31,307 nucleotides of DNA. It comes from RBG-13-43-22 sp040755035 (GTDB taxonomy: Bacteria > Desulfobacterota > RBG-13-43-22). Under the pieces are notes generated by a model. The model made no database searches. It worked only from the letters and a program-made list of their open reading frames with translations, and was not told the DNA's origin. The translations under genes were made by a program, and so were the position numbers. Positions 8,195 through 15,319 of this stretch are shown piece by piece. Position 1 is the stretch's first letter, and each line of letters begins with the position of its first letter. The stretch spans positions 1 to 31,307 of the forward strand of contig JBFMBU010000086.1 of the NCBI GenBank assembly GCA_040755035.1, read 5' to 3'.

Positions 8195-8977
8195 ATGGGC
8201 AATTCGAAGTCCGTGTTTGTGGGGGTGGATGTGGGGGCCTCCAGAGCCAAAGCGGTGGTATTGGCCCCGGACAAGACCCTGCTTGGCTTTGCCGTGGAAA
8301 AATCAGGCACGGATTTTGAAGCCGTTTCCCGTCTTATCCTGGAAAGCTCACTGGCCATGGCCCGGGTTTCCTCGAAAGAGATCATCAAGGCCGTTTCCAC
8401 CGGTTATGGACGGAAAAACGTCCCTTTCGTCCAGGGGGACAAGACCGAGATCGGCTGCCACTCCAAAGGGTGTTTTTTCTATTTTCCGGAAGCTATTTCC
8501 ATTATCGACATCGGCGGGCAGGATAACAAGATCATCAAGCTGGATGAAAAAGGGCGCCGGATTCAATTCAAGATGAACCGGAAATGTGCCGCCGGGACCG
8601 GGGCCTTTCTGGAGGAAATGTCTTTGCGGTTGAATATCCCCCTGGAGGAGATGGACGGCTTGGCCCGTCAGTCCCGGGACCCGGTCAAACTGGGGAGCTA
8701 TTGCACGGTCTTTTCCGCTACCGAGGTCCTGGAGAACATCCGACAAGGGAAAAAGGTGACGGATATTGTCAAGGGGCTTTTCTATTCGGTGATAAAAAGG
8801 GTCCTGGAAATGGATTCCCTGACCGAAAAGGTGGTTATGACCGGCGGGGTGGTGGCCCATAACCCCTTCCTGGTCACCATGATTGAAGAACTCATAGAAA
8901 GAACAGTCCTGGTCCCCCCTCATCCGCAATTGACCGGGGCCATGGGGGCGGCCCTTTATGCCCTGGAGGAGAGTTGA
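8195..8977 (+). CDS. BcrAD/BadF/HgdC-family ATPase: dehydratase activase / DCCP reductase-like
   Basis: A 260-residue ASKHA-fold ATPase, the length typical of 2-hydroxyglutaryl-CoA dehydratase activator HgdC. The N-terminal phosphate loop (GVDVGASRAKAVVL, 10-23) and the second nucleotide loop (DIGGQDNKI, 105-113) are present. The two cysteines that let a dimer hold one [4Fe-4S] cluster are Cys131 (KCAAGTGAFLE) and Cys170 (YCTVFSATEV). Family members use ATP hydrolysis to push one electron at very low potential into a partner iron-sulfur enzyme. I choose the ATG at 8195, which has AAGGAAAGGGA in front; a longer open frame upstream overlaps resB on the other strand and is not family-like. The next gene begins directly after the stop, so the pair is one unit. 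Confidence 0.93.
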   Translation: MGNSKSVFVGVDVGASRAKAVVLAPDKTLLGFAVEKSGTDFEAVSRLILESSLAMARVSSKEIIKAVSTGYGRKNVPFVQGDKTEIGCHSKGCFFYFPEAISIIDIGGQDNKIIKLDEKGRRIQFKMNRKCAAGTGAFLEEMSLRLNIPLEEMDGLARQSRDPVKLGSYCTVFSATEVLENIRQGKKVTDIVKGLFYSVIKRVLEMDSLTEKVVMTGGVVAHNPFLVTMIEELIERTVLVPPHPQLTGAMGAALYALEES

Positions 8978-10231
8978 ATGACAAGAGAAGAACCTCAAAA
9001 AACCGTAAGAAAAAAGATTGAGGCTACAGCGGAAATGAATCGGATCATGTCCGAGTATTTTTATGAGCTGGACCGGGCTTCAAAAACAAAGGAGAAAAAA
9101 ATCGCCTGGTGTACCAGTGTCGGCCCGGCGGAAATCCTCCGGGCCCTGGGTTTCCTGGTCTATTTCCCGGAAAACCACGGGGCCATGCTGGGCTCCACCC
9201 GGCTGGCCACCGATTTCATCCCCGAAGCCAATGCCATGGGGTACTCTCCGGATATCTGCTCCTATTTGACCGCCGATGTGGGGGCCTTTTTAAGGGGAGT
9301 AACACCCTTATCCCGGGCCTATCCCGGGATCGAGGGGGTCCCCCGGCCGGATGTCCTGGTCTTTAATACCAATCAGTGCCGCGATGTGCAGGACTGGTTT
9401 TCCTGGTATGCCAGAAAGCTTAATGTCCCCATCCTGGGGATAACCACCCATTGCGGGGTGAATGAGGTGACTGAAGCCGTCGTCCTCTCCATTGCCCGGC
9501 AGATGGAAGATCTGATCGAACCGTTGTCGGGGATTTCAGGGAAGAAGTTCGACCCGGAGGAAATGAAACAGGTCCTGGCTTTGTCGCGTCAATGTTCGGA
9601 TCTATGGAAGGCGGTCTTGGATACGGCCGCCGCCATCCCCTCGCCGATTACTTTTTTTGATGGCACCATCCATATGGGGCCGGCAGTGGTCTTGCGGGGC
9701 ACCAAGCAGGCGGTCGATTATTATCAGACCCAGCTGGCGGAACTGGAAGGAAGGATAAAAAACGGTCTGGCCGCCGTGGAGGGGGAGAAATTTCGTCTCT
9801 ATTGGGAAGGAATGCCGGTTTGGGGCCGACTGAACGCCCATTCTCAGCTTTTTGCCGGCTTACAAACGGCGGTCATCGCCTCCACCTATTGCAATAGTTG
9901 GATTTTTTCCGCTTTTGACCCCGAGGACCCCTTTAAGAGCATGGCCCGGGCCTACACCGAGCTCTTTATCGTCCGCTCTGAAGATTACAAGGAAGGGTAT
10001 ATTAAAAAGATGATGGAGTTTTTCAAAGCGGACGGTATTATTTTTCATGATGCCAAGACCTGTCCCAACAATTCCAACTGCCGTTACGGCATGCCCCAGA
10101 GGATCCAGGAGACCACCGGACTGCCCAGCCTGACCATCAACGGCGACCTGAACGACCTGCGCCTTCTTTCCGACGAGCAGACCAAAACCAATATCGAGGC
10201 CTTTATCGAGCAATTAGAAGAGAACCGCTGA
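8978..10231 (+). CDS. 2-hydroxyacyl-CoA dehydratase / benzoyl-CoA reductase family protein, possibly double-cubane type
   Basis: A 417-residue member of the HgdB/BcrB/FldB superfamily. Candidate cluster ligands are Cys45 (WCTSVGPAE), Cys94 (DICSYL), Cys134, Cys159, Cys305, Cys362 and Cys368. The WEGMPVW segment (276-282) and the ending with TKTNIEAFIEQLEE are also family-like. Classical dehydratases and benzoyl-CoA reductases need two different subunits of this family; only one is encoded here, right behind its activase. That arrangement is known for E. coli YjiM/YjiL and for the double-cubane-cluster protein (DCCP) and its reductase described from Carboxydothermus, whose physiological substrate is not settled. 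DCCP-like is therefore the favoured but unproven reading; an unlinked second subunit would make it an ordinary dehydratase. Confidence 0.88.
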   Translation: MTREEPQKTVRKKIEATAEMNRIMSEYFYELDRASKTKEKKIAWCTSVGPAEILRALGFLVYFPENHGAMLGSTRLATDFIPEANAMGYSPDICSYLTADVGAFLRGVTPLSRAYPGIEGVPRPDVLVFNTNQCRDVQDWFSWYARKLNVPILGITTHCGVNEVTEAVVLSIARQMEDLIEPLSGISGKKFDPEEMKQVLALSRQCSDLWKAVLDTAAAIPSPITFFDGTIHMGPAVVLRGTKQAVDYYQTQLAELEGRIKNGLAAVEGEKFRLYWEGMPVWGRLNAHSQLFAGLQTAVIASTYCNSWIFSAFDPEDPFKSMARAYTELFIVRSEDYKEGYIKKMMEFFKADGIIFHDAKTCPNNSNCRYGMPQRIQETTGLPSLTINGDLNDLRLLSDEQTKTNIEAFIEQLEENR

Positions 10232-10268
10232 TAGAAAATAAAGGGACGCTGTTAATTTATTAACTTAC

Positions 10269-10370
10269 GTCGGAAGCGGGTGGGAAGCGGTTTCCGTCTC
10301 TTCCAATCTGACCGGGCTGACACGGGATACCACCTACCATTACCGGCTGGTGGCTACCAACAGCGCCGAA
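10269..10370 (+). pseudogene. Fibronectin type III domain fragment
   Basis: Read from 10269, the plus strand encodes WEAVSVSSNLTGLTRDTT and then YHYRLVATNSAE, the unmistakable second half of an FN3 module as found in large bacterial surface proteins (compare the usual TGLTPxTTYHYRLVATNSAG). It has no start codon or upstream domain, and the frame closes shortly downstream. It is a remnant of a larger gene and not a functional coding sequence. Confidence 0.65.
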
Positions 10371-10441
10371 ATAATAAAGCAGGTCGTGGAAATGGTGCAT
10401 CAAGGTTTCTTATGCCTTTCACATCTCGTGGAAATTTTGGT

Positions 10442-10573
10442 TTGAAAGAAAGAATTGGAGGTATTTTTCTGAATATGCTCTTGACCGCGATGGTTTTTTC
10501 CTCCTCCTTCGCTGCCACGGTCACCCATATCTTCGACAATCTAAACCGTCTGACGAAGGAGGCCTATGCTTAA
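10442..10573 (+). pseudogene. N-terminal remnant of an RHS/YD-repeat protein
   Basis: From the TTG at 10442 the frame encodes a classic signal peptide (KERIGG, hydrophobic core LLTAMVFSSSFA) followed by one partial YD repeat (VTHIFDNLNRLTKEAYA), then a stop. YD repeats normally occur in long tandem arrays in secreted RHS proteins, so this is only the leading stub. A second possible start is the ATG at 10475, preceded by GGAGG. A product of 32-43 residues might still be made and exported, but no function is implied. Confidence 0.55.
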
Positions 10574-10587
10574 CTTACTTATGGGCG

Positions 10588-10827
10588 CTATTTGATGAGA
10601 CCAAGTCTCTTTAGATCGTCTTCATTCCAGCATGTTCCCTGGAGGAAACTTTGCAGGGTCCCTGGGGGCAAGGTATCTTTGGGATGGTGAAAATGGAGGA
10701 CAACACGTCGCCCATCGATATGACGATACACCCGCTGACTGCCCTTTCGACGTGTGTATTGGAATCCGTCTCCCTCGAGGCCTCGGATAAGATTCCTCAC
10801 CGGGGTATTTTTAAGTTTGCCGATCAT
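10588..10827 (-). CDS. hicA: HicA-family toxin (type II toxin-antitoxin mRNA interferase)
   Basis: A 79-residue protein with the double-stranded-RNA-binding-like HicA fold, which cleaves mRNA when free of its antitoxin. The family order of elements is visible: an N-terminal helix (RNLIRGLEGDGF), a basic strand (YTRRKGSQRVYRH) and the catalytic-histidine strand HFHHPKDTLPPGTL. The C-terminal helix ends LKRLGL. The start overlaps the stop of the upstream antitoxin gene by 4 nt, so translation is coupled. The gene sits beside broken FN3 and RHS fragments, consistent with an accessory insertion point. Confidence 0.9.
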   Translation of the reverse strand: MIGKLKNTPVRNLIRGLEGDGFQYTRRKGSQRVYRHIDGRRVVLHFHHPKDTLPPGTLQSFLQGTCWNEDDLKRLGLIK

Positions 10828-11063
10828 AAGGAGACGGCAATGGCGGGTTCATCTAAAATTTTTATTCTATCTGAAGGAGAGGGGAAGCCCTTGCCGGAAT
10901 CGACCATATCTTCGAGGTATATTTCGGCGGCATCTTTAATGTTGTCCAATGCTTCTTGTTGGCTATATCCCCAGCTTGAACAACCGGGAAGATCGGTTAC
11001 TACAGCGCTCCAGCGGCCATCGGCTTCTTGGGTTAAGGATACTTTTAGAACCACTGTTTTCAT
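10824..11063 (-). CDS. hicB: HicB-family antitoxin
   Basis: A 79-residue HicB-type antitoxin. It has the degenerate RNase H-like core with the DGRWSAVVTDLPGCSSWG strand and turn, then the helix SQQEALDNIKDAAEIYLED, followed by a short Pro-rich tail. It lacks the C-terminal helix-turn-helix or ribbon-helix-helix domain of longer HicB proteins, so direct autoregulation by DNA binding is doubtful. I start at the ATG at 11063, which has AAGGAGG 6 nt upstream; an in-frame ATG 30 nt earlier is less likely. Antitoxin-first gene order is found in a subset of hic loci. Confidence 0.88.
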   Translation of the reverse strand: MKTVVLKVSLTQEADGRWSAVVTDLPGCSSWGYSQQEALDNIKDAAEIYLEDMVDSGKGFPSPSDRIKILDEPAIAVSL

Positions 11064-11167
11064 GGCTGACCTCCTTAAACTGACTGGGAACATTGTACTA
11101 TGAATTATTTGAATCGGGAAGGAAAAAACCCATCGTCTAAAGGGGAAATTCAGGAATTGGAGAACAA

Positions 11168-11254
11168 ATGAGAAGGAAACGGGCAGGAAGGATTTTATTC
11201 GGCCTTACTATTTTAGCCCTTATCTTTTTTTTAAAAATTATGGGCTTGGATTGA
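11168..11254 (+). CDS. Possible 28-residue membrane microprotein
   Basis: A short reading frame with a GGAG ribosome-binding site 5 nt before its ATG. It encodes a basic N-terminus (MRRKRAGR) followed by about 17 hydrophobic residues and a stop after GLD, the layout of a single-pass inner-membrane microprotein. It lies in the gap between hicB and serS, and its end overlaps the -35 element of the putative serS promoter. No homologue is recognised; it could be fortuitous. Confidence 0.3.
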   Translation: MRRKRAGRILFGLTILALIFFLKIMGLD

Positions 11255-11279
11255 CGCAGCGGATTAATTGTGCTAACAA
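11251..11279 (+). promoter_or_regulatory. Probable serS promoter
   Basis: TTGACG (11251-11256) and TAACAA (11274-11279) are 17 nt apart. A small palindrome, ATAAC-CT-GTTAT, follows at 11281-11292 near the expected transcription start and could be an operator. The gap before serS is too short for a T-box leader. Confidence 0.45.
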
Positions 11280-11315
11280 TATAACCTGTTATAAATACTT
11301 AGAAGGCGGAACGCC

Positions 11316-12602
11316 ATGCTGGATTTAAAAACGATTCGGGAAAGGTTGTCCTGGGTGAAAGATCGTCTTTCTTTAAGGGGTCAGGAATTGCCCTGGGAGG
11401 CCTTTGAGTCCCTGGACCGGGAACGCAGGAACCTCCTGCAAGAAGCCGAGACCTTGAAATACCGCCGGAATACGGTTTCCGAACAGATCGGCCGCTTGAA
11501 ACAGGAGAAAAAGGAAGCCAATGAGGCCATCGAAGAAATGCGCCTGGTTTCGAAACGGATTAAGGAACTGGATGACCGGCTGGCAGGCATTGAGGACCAA
11601 TTTTCTTCCATTCTGCTGACCCTTCCCAACCTCCCCCATGAAACGGTCCCGGTAGGCTATACCAGCGAGGACAATCCGGTGGTCCGCACCTGGGGAGAGA
11701 AACCGGTTTTAGATTTTGATCCCCGTACCCATTGGGAGATCGGGGAACATCTGGATATCCTCGATTTTGAAAGGGCCACCCGTATGACCGGTGCCCGGTT
11801 CGTAGTCTATAAGGGGTTGGGAGCGCGTTTGGAACGGGCCCTGATCAATTTCATGCTCGACCTGCACACAGGCAGGCACGGCTATACGGAAATTCTTCCC
11901 CCCTTCATCGTCAACAGTCAGAGTCTGACCGGCACCGGTCAGTTGCCTAAGTTTCAGGAGGATCTTTTTAAATTGGAAGGGTGGGATTATTTTCTGATAC
12001 CGACGGCCGAGGTTCCGGTCACCAATTTTTTCCAACAGGAAACGCTTTCTGAAAAGGATCTACCCAAACATTTTGTGGCTTATACTCCTTGTTTCAGGTC
12101 TGAAGCCGGTTCCTATGGGAAAGACACGCGAGGTCTGATCCGCCAGCATCAATTCAATAAAGTGGAACTGGTAAAATTCTGCGCCCCGGAAGACTCCTAC
12201 AACGAACTGGAAGCCTTACTGCAAAACGCCGAAGAGGTGTTAAAGCAGTTGAATCTTTCTTATCAGGTGGTCAGCCTCTGCAGCGGGGATCTCGGATTCG
12301 CCTCGGCCAAGACCTATGACATCGAGGTCTGGCTGCCGGGCCAGGGACTCTATCGGGAGATTTCTTCCTGCAGTAATTATGAGGATTTTCAGGCTCGAAG
12401 GGCCAATATTCGCTTCCGCCGGGAGGGAAAGAGCAAAACCGAACTGGTCCATACCCTGAACGGTTCCGGGCTGGCTGTGGGCCGGACCCTGGTGGCGGTG
12501 CTGGAAAACTACCAGCAGGCCGACGGCAGCGTACTGATCCCTCCGGTCCTGCAACCCTATATGAATGGGGTGGATTGTATTGGGAAGGCCGACACCAAAT
12601 AA
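11316..12602 (+). CDS. serS: Seryl-tRNA synthetase
   Basis: A 428-residue class II aminoacyl-tRNA synthetase that charges tRNA-Ser (and tRNA-Sec) with serine. The N-terminal long coiled-coil arm that contacts the tRNA variable loop spans about residues 30-100. In the catalytic domain I see the TAEVPVTN serine-site segment, motif 2 (FRSEAGSYGKDTRGLIRQHQF) in its usual place, and motif 3 (NGSGLAVGRTLVAVLENYQ) near the C-terminus. Length is standard. GGCGGA precedes the ATG and a promoter-like sequence lies just upstream. The gene stands alone. It is relevant that SerS also supplies Ser-tRNA-Sec, since a candidate selenoprotein lies 4 kb downstream, although this link is not specific. Confidence 0.97.
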   Translation: MLDLKTIRERLSWVKDRLSLRGQELPWEAFESLDRERRNLLQEAETLKYRRNTVSEQIGRLKQEKKEANEAIEEMRLVSKRIKELDDRLAGIEDQFSSILLTLPNLPHETVPVGYTSEDNPVVRTWGEKPVLDFDPRTHWEIGEHLDILDFERATRMTGARFVVYKGLGARLERALINFMLDLHTGRHGYTEILPPFIVNSQSLTGTGQLPKFQEDLFKLEGWDYFLIPTAEVPVTNFFQQETLSEKDLPKHFVAYTPCFRSEAGSYGKDTRGLIRQHQFNKVELVKFCAPEDSYNELEALLQNAEEVLKQLNLSYQVVSLCSGDLGFASAKTYDIEVWLPGQGLYREISSCSNYEDFQARRANIRFRREGKSKTELVHTLNGSGLAVGRTLVAVLENYQQADGSVLIPPVLQPYMNGVDCIGKADTK

Positions 12603-12614
12603 CAAAAGGTCCCC

Positions 12615-12986
12615 TTATTCTTCCCAATAGGTGGCGCAGGCTGTATCGGATTCCCAGACCGAGACCTTGCTCACCCGGGCCCTTTCATCATTCAAAGTGC
12701 GGCTTAATTCCCGGAAAAGATAACGGGCAATGTGCTCGGAAGAGGGGTTTTCCTTTTGAAACGGCGTTAAATCGTTCAGATAGTGATGATCGAGGCCGGA
12801 CAAAACCTCATGGGTAACGGCTTTGATTTCCCCGAAGTCCCGCACCAGACCGGTATCGTCAAGCAGACCGGAACGGACATAGACCTCCACTTTCCAATTG
12901 TGGCCGTGAAGTTGTTCGCATTTACCCTTAAAATTCCGCAAATGGTGGGCAGCGGCAAACTGGGTTATGATTTTTAGTTCAAACAT
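12615..12986 (-). CDS. queD: 6-carboxy-5,6,7,8-tetrahydropterin synthase (QueD/PTPS family)
   Basis: A 123-residue tunnelling-fold enzyme that converts 7,8-dihydroneopterin triphosphate to 6-carboxytetrahydropterin in queuosine/7-deazaguanine synthesis. The zinc ligands are the early His pair (His14/His15) with His27 and His29 (LHGHNW). The catalytic Cys is Cys23, four residues before His27. The family motifs DFGEIK, LDHHYLND, NPSSEHIARY and VWESDTACATY are all present. No other queuosine genes are nearby. It follows a small coiled-coil gene by 3 nt on the same strand. A pterin-type PTPS function cannot be excluded, but the CxxxHGH spacing fits QueD. Confidence 0.92.
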   Translation of the reverse strand: MFELKIITQFAAAHHLRNFKGKCEQLHGHNWKVEVYVRSGLLDDTGLVRDFGEIKAVTHEVLSGLDHHYLNDLTPFQKENPSSEHIARYLFRELSRTLNDERARVSKVSVWESDTACATYWEE

Positions 12987-12989
12987 GGT

Positions 12990-13202
12990 TCAGGATATCC
13001 TTGAAGATTTTAATATTTTTAATCGGTTTTGAAATTTCTGGACCAGGGCATGGATATCCGACTGGAGCCCGGCCATGTCCTGATGCCTCTTTTTTAAGAT
13101 TCCTTCCAGTTCGTTCAACCCGTACTGGAAGACCTCAATCTCCTTCTTCAGCAGTTCGTCCTGAACCCTTTGATTGATCTGTTTTAGAAGTCCCGGATCC
13201 AT
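12990..13202 (-). CDS. Small coiled-coil protein of unknown function
   Basis: A 70-residue, highly charged protein predicted to be almost entirely helical, with heptad-like spacing of Leu, Ile and Phe from about residue 15 to 63 (VFQYGLNELEGILKK, then LVQKFQNRLKIL). It has no cysteines and no membrane segment. AAAGGAGG lies about 12 nt before the ATG, a somewhat long spacing. It ends 3 nt before queD, so the two are probably co-transcribed. I do not recognise a family; a dimerising accessory protein is the most that can be suggested. Confidence 0.6.
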   Translation of the reverse strand: MDPGLLKQINQRVQDELLKKEIEVFQYGLNELEGILKKRHQDMAGLQSDIHALVQKFQNRLKILKSSRIS

Positions 13203-13374
13203 GGGGAATTTCGGCCTCCTTTAATTTTTTTTGTCGATCAAGAAAGTTGACCGGAAGCGGACGTACTTTCCCGATCTCAAGTCCGGCAGGGAAGAAAGAG
13301 CCAAATTTACTCTAAAAGTATAAAGGAAACCCTTTTTAAAGGCAAGCGATGGTTTATTGGAATATACATCGGGG

Positions 13375-13403
13375 TTGACAGAAATGGATTAGCGTGCTAT
13401 TTT
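13375..13403 (+). promoter_or_regulatory. Promoter of the secreted FG-GAP-like gene
   Basis: TTGACA (13375-13380) and TATTTT (13398-13403) are separated by 17 nt. AAGGAG follows at 13415-13420, so the leader is very short. It diverges from the coiled-coil/queD unit. Confidence 0.65.
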
Positions 13404-13427
13404 CCCGAATATTCAAGGAGAATGATG

Positions 13428-15122
13428 ATGCATTTAAAATTCGCTTCCGGTTGCCGAAGAGCTGTTCTGTGGGGAGGGGTGTTGCTTTTAGTTTTATTTC
13501 AGACCGCCTTTTCACAGGCGGCCGAGGTCAAGCGGGTGGCCATTTTTCCCTTTGTCATCAATGCCCCGGAACGCATGGATTATGTACGGGAAGGGGTCAG
13601 GGACATGCTGGCCTCCCGGCTTTCCTGGGAAGACAAAATCGTAGTCATCGATATGGCCCAGGTGCAAAAGGTCCGGGAAAAGGATCCGGGAGCGTTGGAT
13701 GAACCCCGGGTGACGACCATGGGCAAACAATTGGGAGCGGATGTGGCCCTGTGGGGGTCGATCAATGTCCTGGGCACCACTGTCAGCATTGATATCAATT
13801 TGATAAATTTCGCTCTGCGACAACCGGTGAAAAAATTCTATGCCCAGGCTAAGAATATCGATGAGGTCATCGTCAGGGTAAACGAGCTGGCGGAGATGAT
13901 CAACGAAAAGGTCTTTGACCGTCCCCGCCCGGTCGCGGCCGCTCCTGCGGCGGCACCTCCGAAGACCGATCCCGGAACGGCCGGCGGGGGCACGGCTGCG
14001 GGTAAGCCCCCGATATCGCTGAAAGGTCTTACCATTAATCCCCTTTCCCCGCAGATCATTATCAATGCCGGCGGGTTTGATATGGCCGGGGTCTGGCGCA
14101 GCGCAGTTTTGCCATTTGCGCTGATCGATATCGCCTTTGGCGATGTAGATGGAGACGGGAAGGTTGAAACGGTTCTGATCTCCAAAAATAAGATTCATAT
14201 CTATCGATTCGATAAGGACCGTTTTGAACCGGTGAAAGAAATTCCCGGAAGTCCCTGGGATTCCTATCTGAGTGTGGACGTAGCCGATATTCATGGGAGC
14301 GGGACCCCTCAGATTTTCGTCACCAATTACCGGGACAATACTTTGAGGTCATTTTCCCTTTCCTGGACCAGGGGGGAATATAAAACCCTGGCCGGTAACG
14401 TCCCTTATTACCTGCGTGTTCATCAATTGCCGGGAAGAGGGACGGTCCTTTTAGGCCAGCAAAAGTACGGGGACCAGTTCTTCGCCTCGAAAATCGAGGT
14501 CCTTTCCTGGAAGAGCGGCCGCTATGTCCCGGTGGAACAGCTCGCCCTCCCGGAGGGATTGACGATTTATGATTTTATTTTGCTGGAAACCGGTAAGGAC
14601 GGTTCTCTGGAAATCCTGCACATCAACCGCTTCAACCGGTTGTTGATCGTCTCGGAAAAGGGTAAGGCCAAGTATGCCAGCAAAGAAAACTACGGCGGGA
14701 CCCTTAACCTGATCCGAGGGATGGAGACCAATACCTACGGCAACATCCGCGATGAGGAAAAACTCACCTTTTATATCCCGGCCCGCCTGCTGGTGACCGG
14801 TCAGGGGGCCTCAGGGAAAAAGGAATTCATCCTGAACAGGAATAAAGGCTCTTTCTTTAATTTCCTGGATCGCTATAAAGCCTATAACAGCGGGGAAGTT
14901 TATTCCCTTTCCTGGGAGGGAGGATCGCTGAAGGAAATGTGGAGGACCCCCGTGATTCCGGATTATATTGCCAATTACAACGTGGGCGAGTTCAAGAACA
15001 ACGGACAGAAACAGTTGGTATTAGGGGTGGTGCAATCCACGGGACCTATCCCGGTTCTGACGGATGCCCGCAGTATCCTCTATGTTTATGAACTGGGAAT
15101 GGTTGTAGCCAATCCCAAATAA
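13428..15122 (+). CDS. Secreted protein: LpoB/CsgG-like N-domain plus FG-GAP/VCBS-like beta-propeller
   Basis: A 564-residue exported protein. A signal peptide occupies about residues 1-32 (hydrophobic VLWGGVLLLVLFQTAFS, then QAAEV). The next part (about 35-160) resembles the alpha/beta domain of TolB-N, CsgG or FlgO-like lipoproteins, with VAIFPFVINAPE and REGVRDMLASRL. A low-complexity Ala/Pro/Gly linker follows (about 168-195). The C-terminal two thirds reads like integrin-type FG-GAP or VCBS repeats, with a calcium-loop motif DVDGDGKVE and a second degenerate repeat, DIHGSGTPQ. Three in-frame ATGs occur; the third (13428) has the best distance (7 nt) to AAGGAG. Such proteins occur in Desulfobacterota, but a role in envelope assembly is only inferred. 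Confidence 0.75.
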   Translation: MHLKFASGCRRAVLWGGVLLLVLFQTAFSQAAEVKRVAIFPFVINAPERMDYVREGVRDMLASRLSWEDKIVVIDMAQVQKVREKDPGALDEPRVTTMGKQLGADVALWGSINVLGTTVSIDINLINFALRQPVKKFYAQAKNIDEVIVRVNELAEMINEKVFDRPRPVAAAPAAAPPKTDPGTAGGGTAAGKPPISLKGLTINPLSPQIIINAGGFDMAGVWRSAVLPFALIDIAFGDVDGDGKVETVLISKNKIHIYRFDKDRFEPVKEIPGSPWDSYLSVDVADIHGSGTPQIFVTNYRDNTLRSFSLSWTRGEYKTLAGNVPYYLRVHQLPGRGTVLLGQQKYGDQFFASKIEVLSWKSGRYVPVEQLALPEGLTIYDFILLETGKDGSLEILHINRFNRLLIVSEKGKAKYASKENYGGTLNLIRGMETNTYGNIRDEEKLTFYIPARLLVTGQGASGKKEFILNRNKGSFFNFLDRYKAYNSGEVYSLSWEGGSLKEMWRTPVIPDYIANYNVGEFKNNGQKQLVLGVVQSTGPIPVLTDARSILYVYELGMVVANPK

Positions 15123-15135
15123 AAAAAGTTATACC

Positions 15136-15212
15136 GGCGGTGTAGCTCAGGTGGTCAGAGCATGCGGCTCATATCCGCAGTGTCCGGGGTTCAAATCCCT
15201 GCACCGCCACCA
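15136..15212 (+). tRNA. tRNA-Met (anticodon CAT)
   Basis: A complete 77-nt tRNA gene with encoded CCA end. The acceptor stem GGCGGTG/CACCGCC is fully paired. The anticodon stem TGCGG/CCGCA encloses the 7-nt loop CTCATAT, giving anticodon CAT. The T arm has the TTCAAAT loop on a 5-bp stem with one G-T pair. Its general resemblance is to elongator methionine tRNA. A CAT anticodon could also be tRNA-Ile2 with lysidine, which cannot be ruled out by eye. It begins 13 nt after the stop of the preceding gene. Confidence 0.93.
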
Positions 15213-15252
15213 AAAAAAATTTTCGGCAGAGGTGCCGCCCATGAATGGAAGG

Positions 15253-15287
15253 AAAGGCCTTGGGTTTTAAACACAAGGCCTTTTTTT
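15253..15287 (+). terminator. Intrinsic terminator after the tRNA gene
   Basis: Arms AAAGGCCTTG (15253-15262) and CAAGGCCTTT (15274-15283) pair perfectly and run into a T-tract ending at 15287. Confidence 0.88.
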
Positions 15288-15319
15288 CTGATACGCCTAA
15301 GTAACCGGAGGAGGATCTT

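Larger units (their letters stand above)
10260..10578. repeat. 9-bp direct repeats bracketing gene debris
   Basis: TTAACTTAC occurs at 10260-10268 and again at 10570-10578. The first copy is followed immediately by an FN3 gene fragment, and the second immediately follows an RHS-repeat fragment, so the copies bound a 301-bp block. This could be a target-site duplication, a deletion scar or chance. Confidence 0.5.

Noticed and set aside
11103..11315. T-box riboswitch before serS
   Set aside because: No specifier loop, T-box sequence or terminator is visible, and the promoter lies too close to the start codon.
13512..14294. 260-codon open frame on the minus strand
   Set aside because: Antisense to the FG-GAP-like gene with its signal peptide and promoter; low-complexity Gly/Arg/Asp-rich translation.
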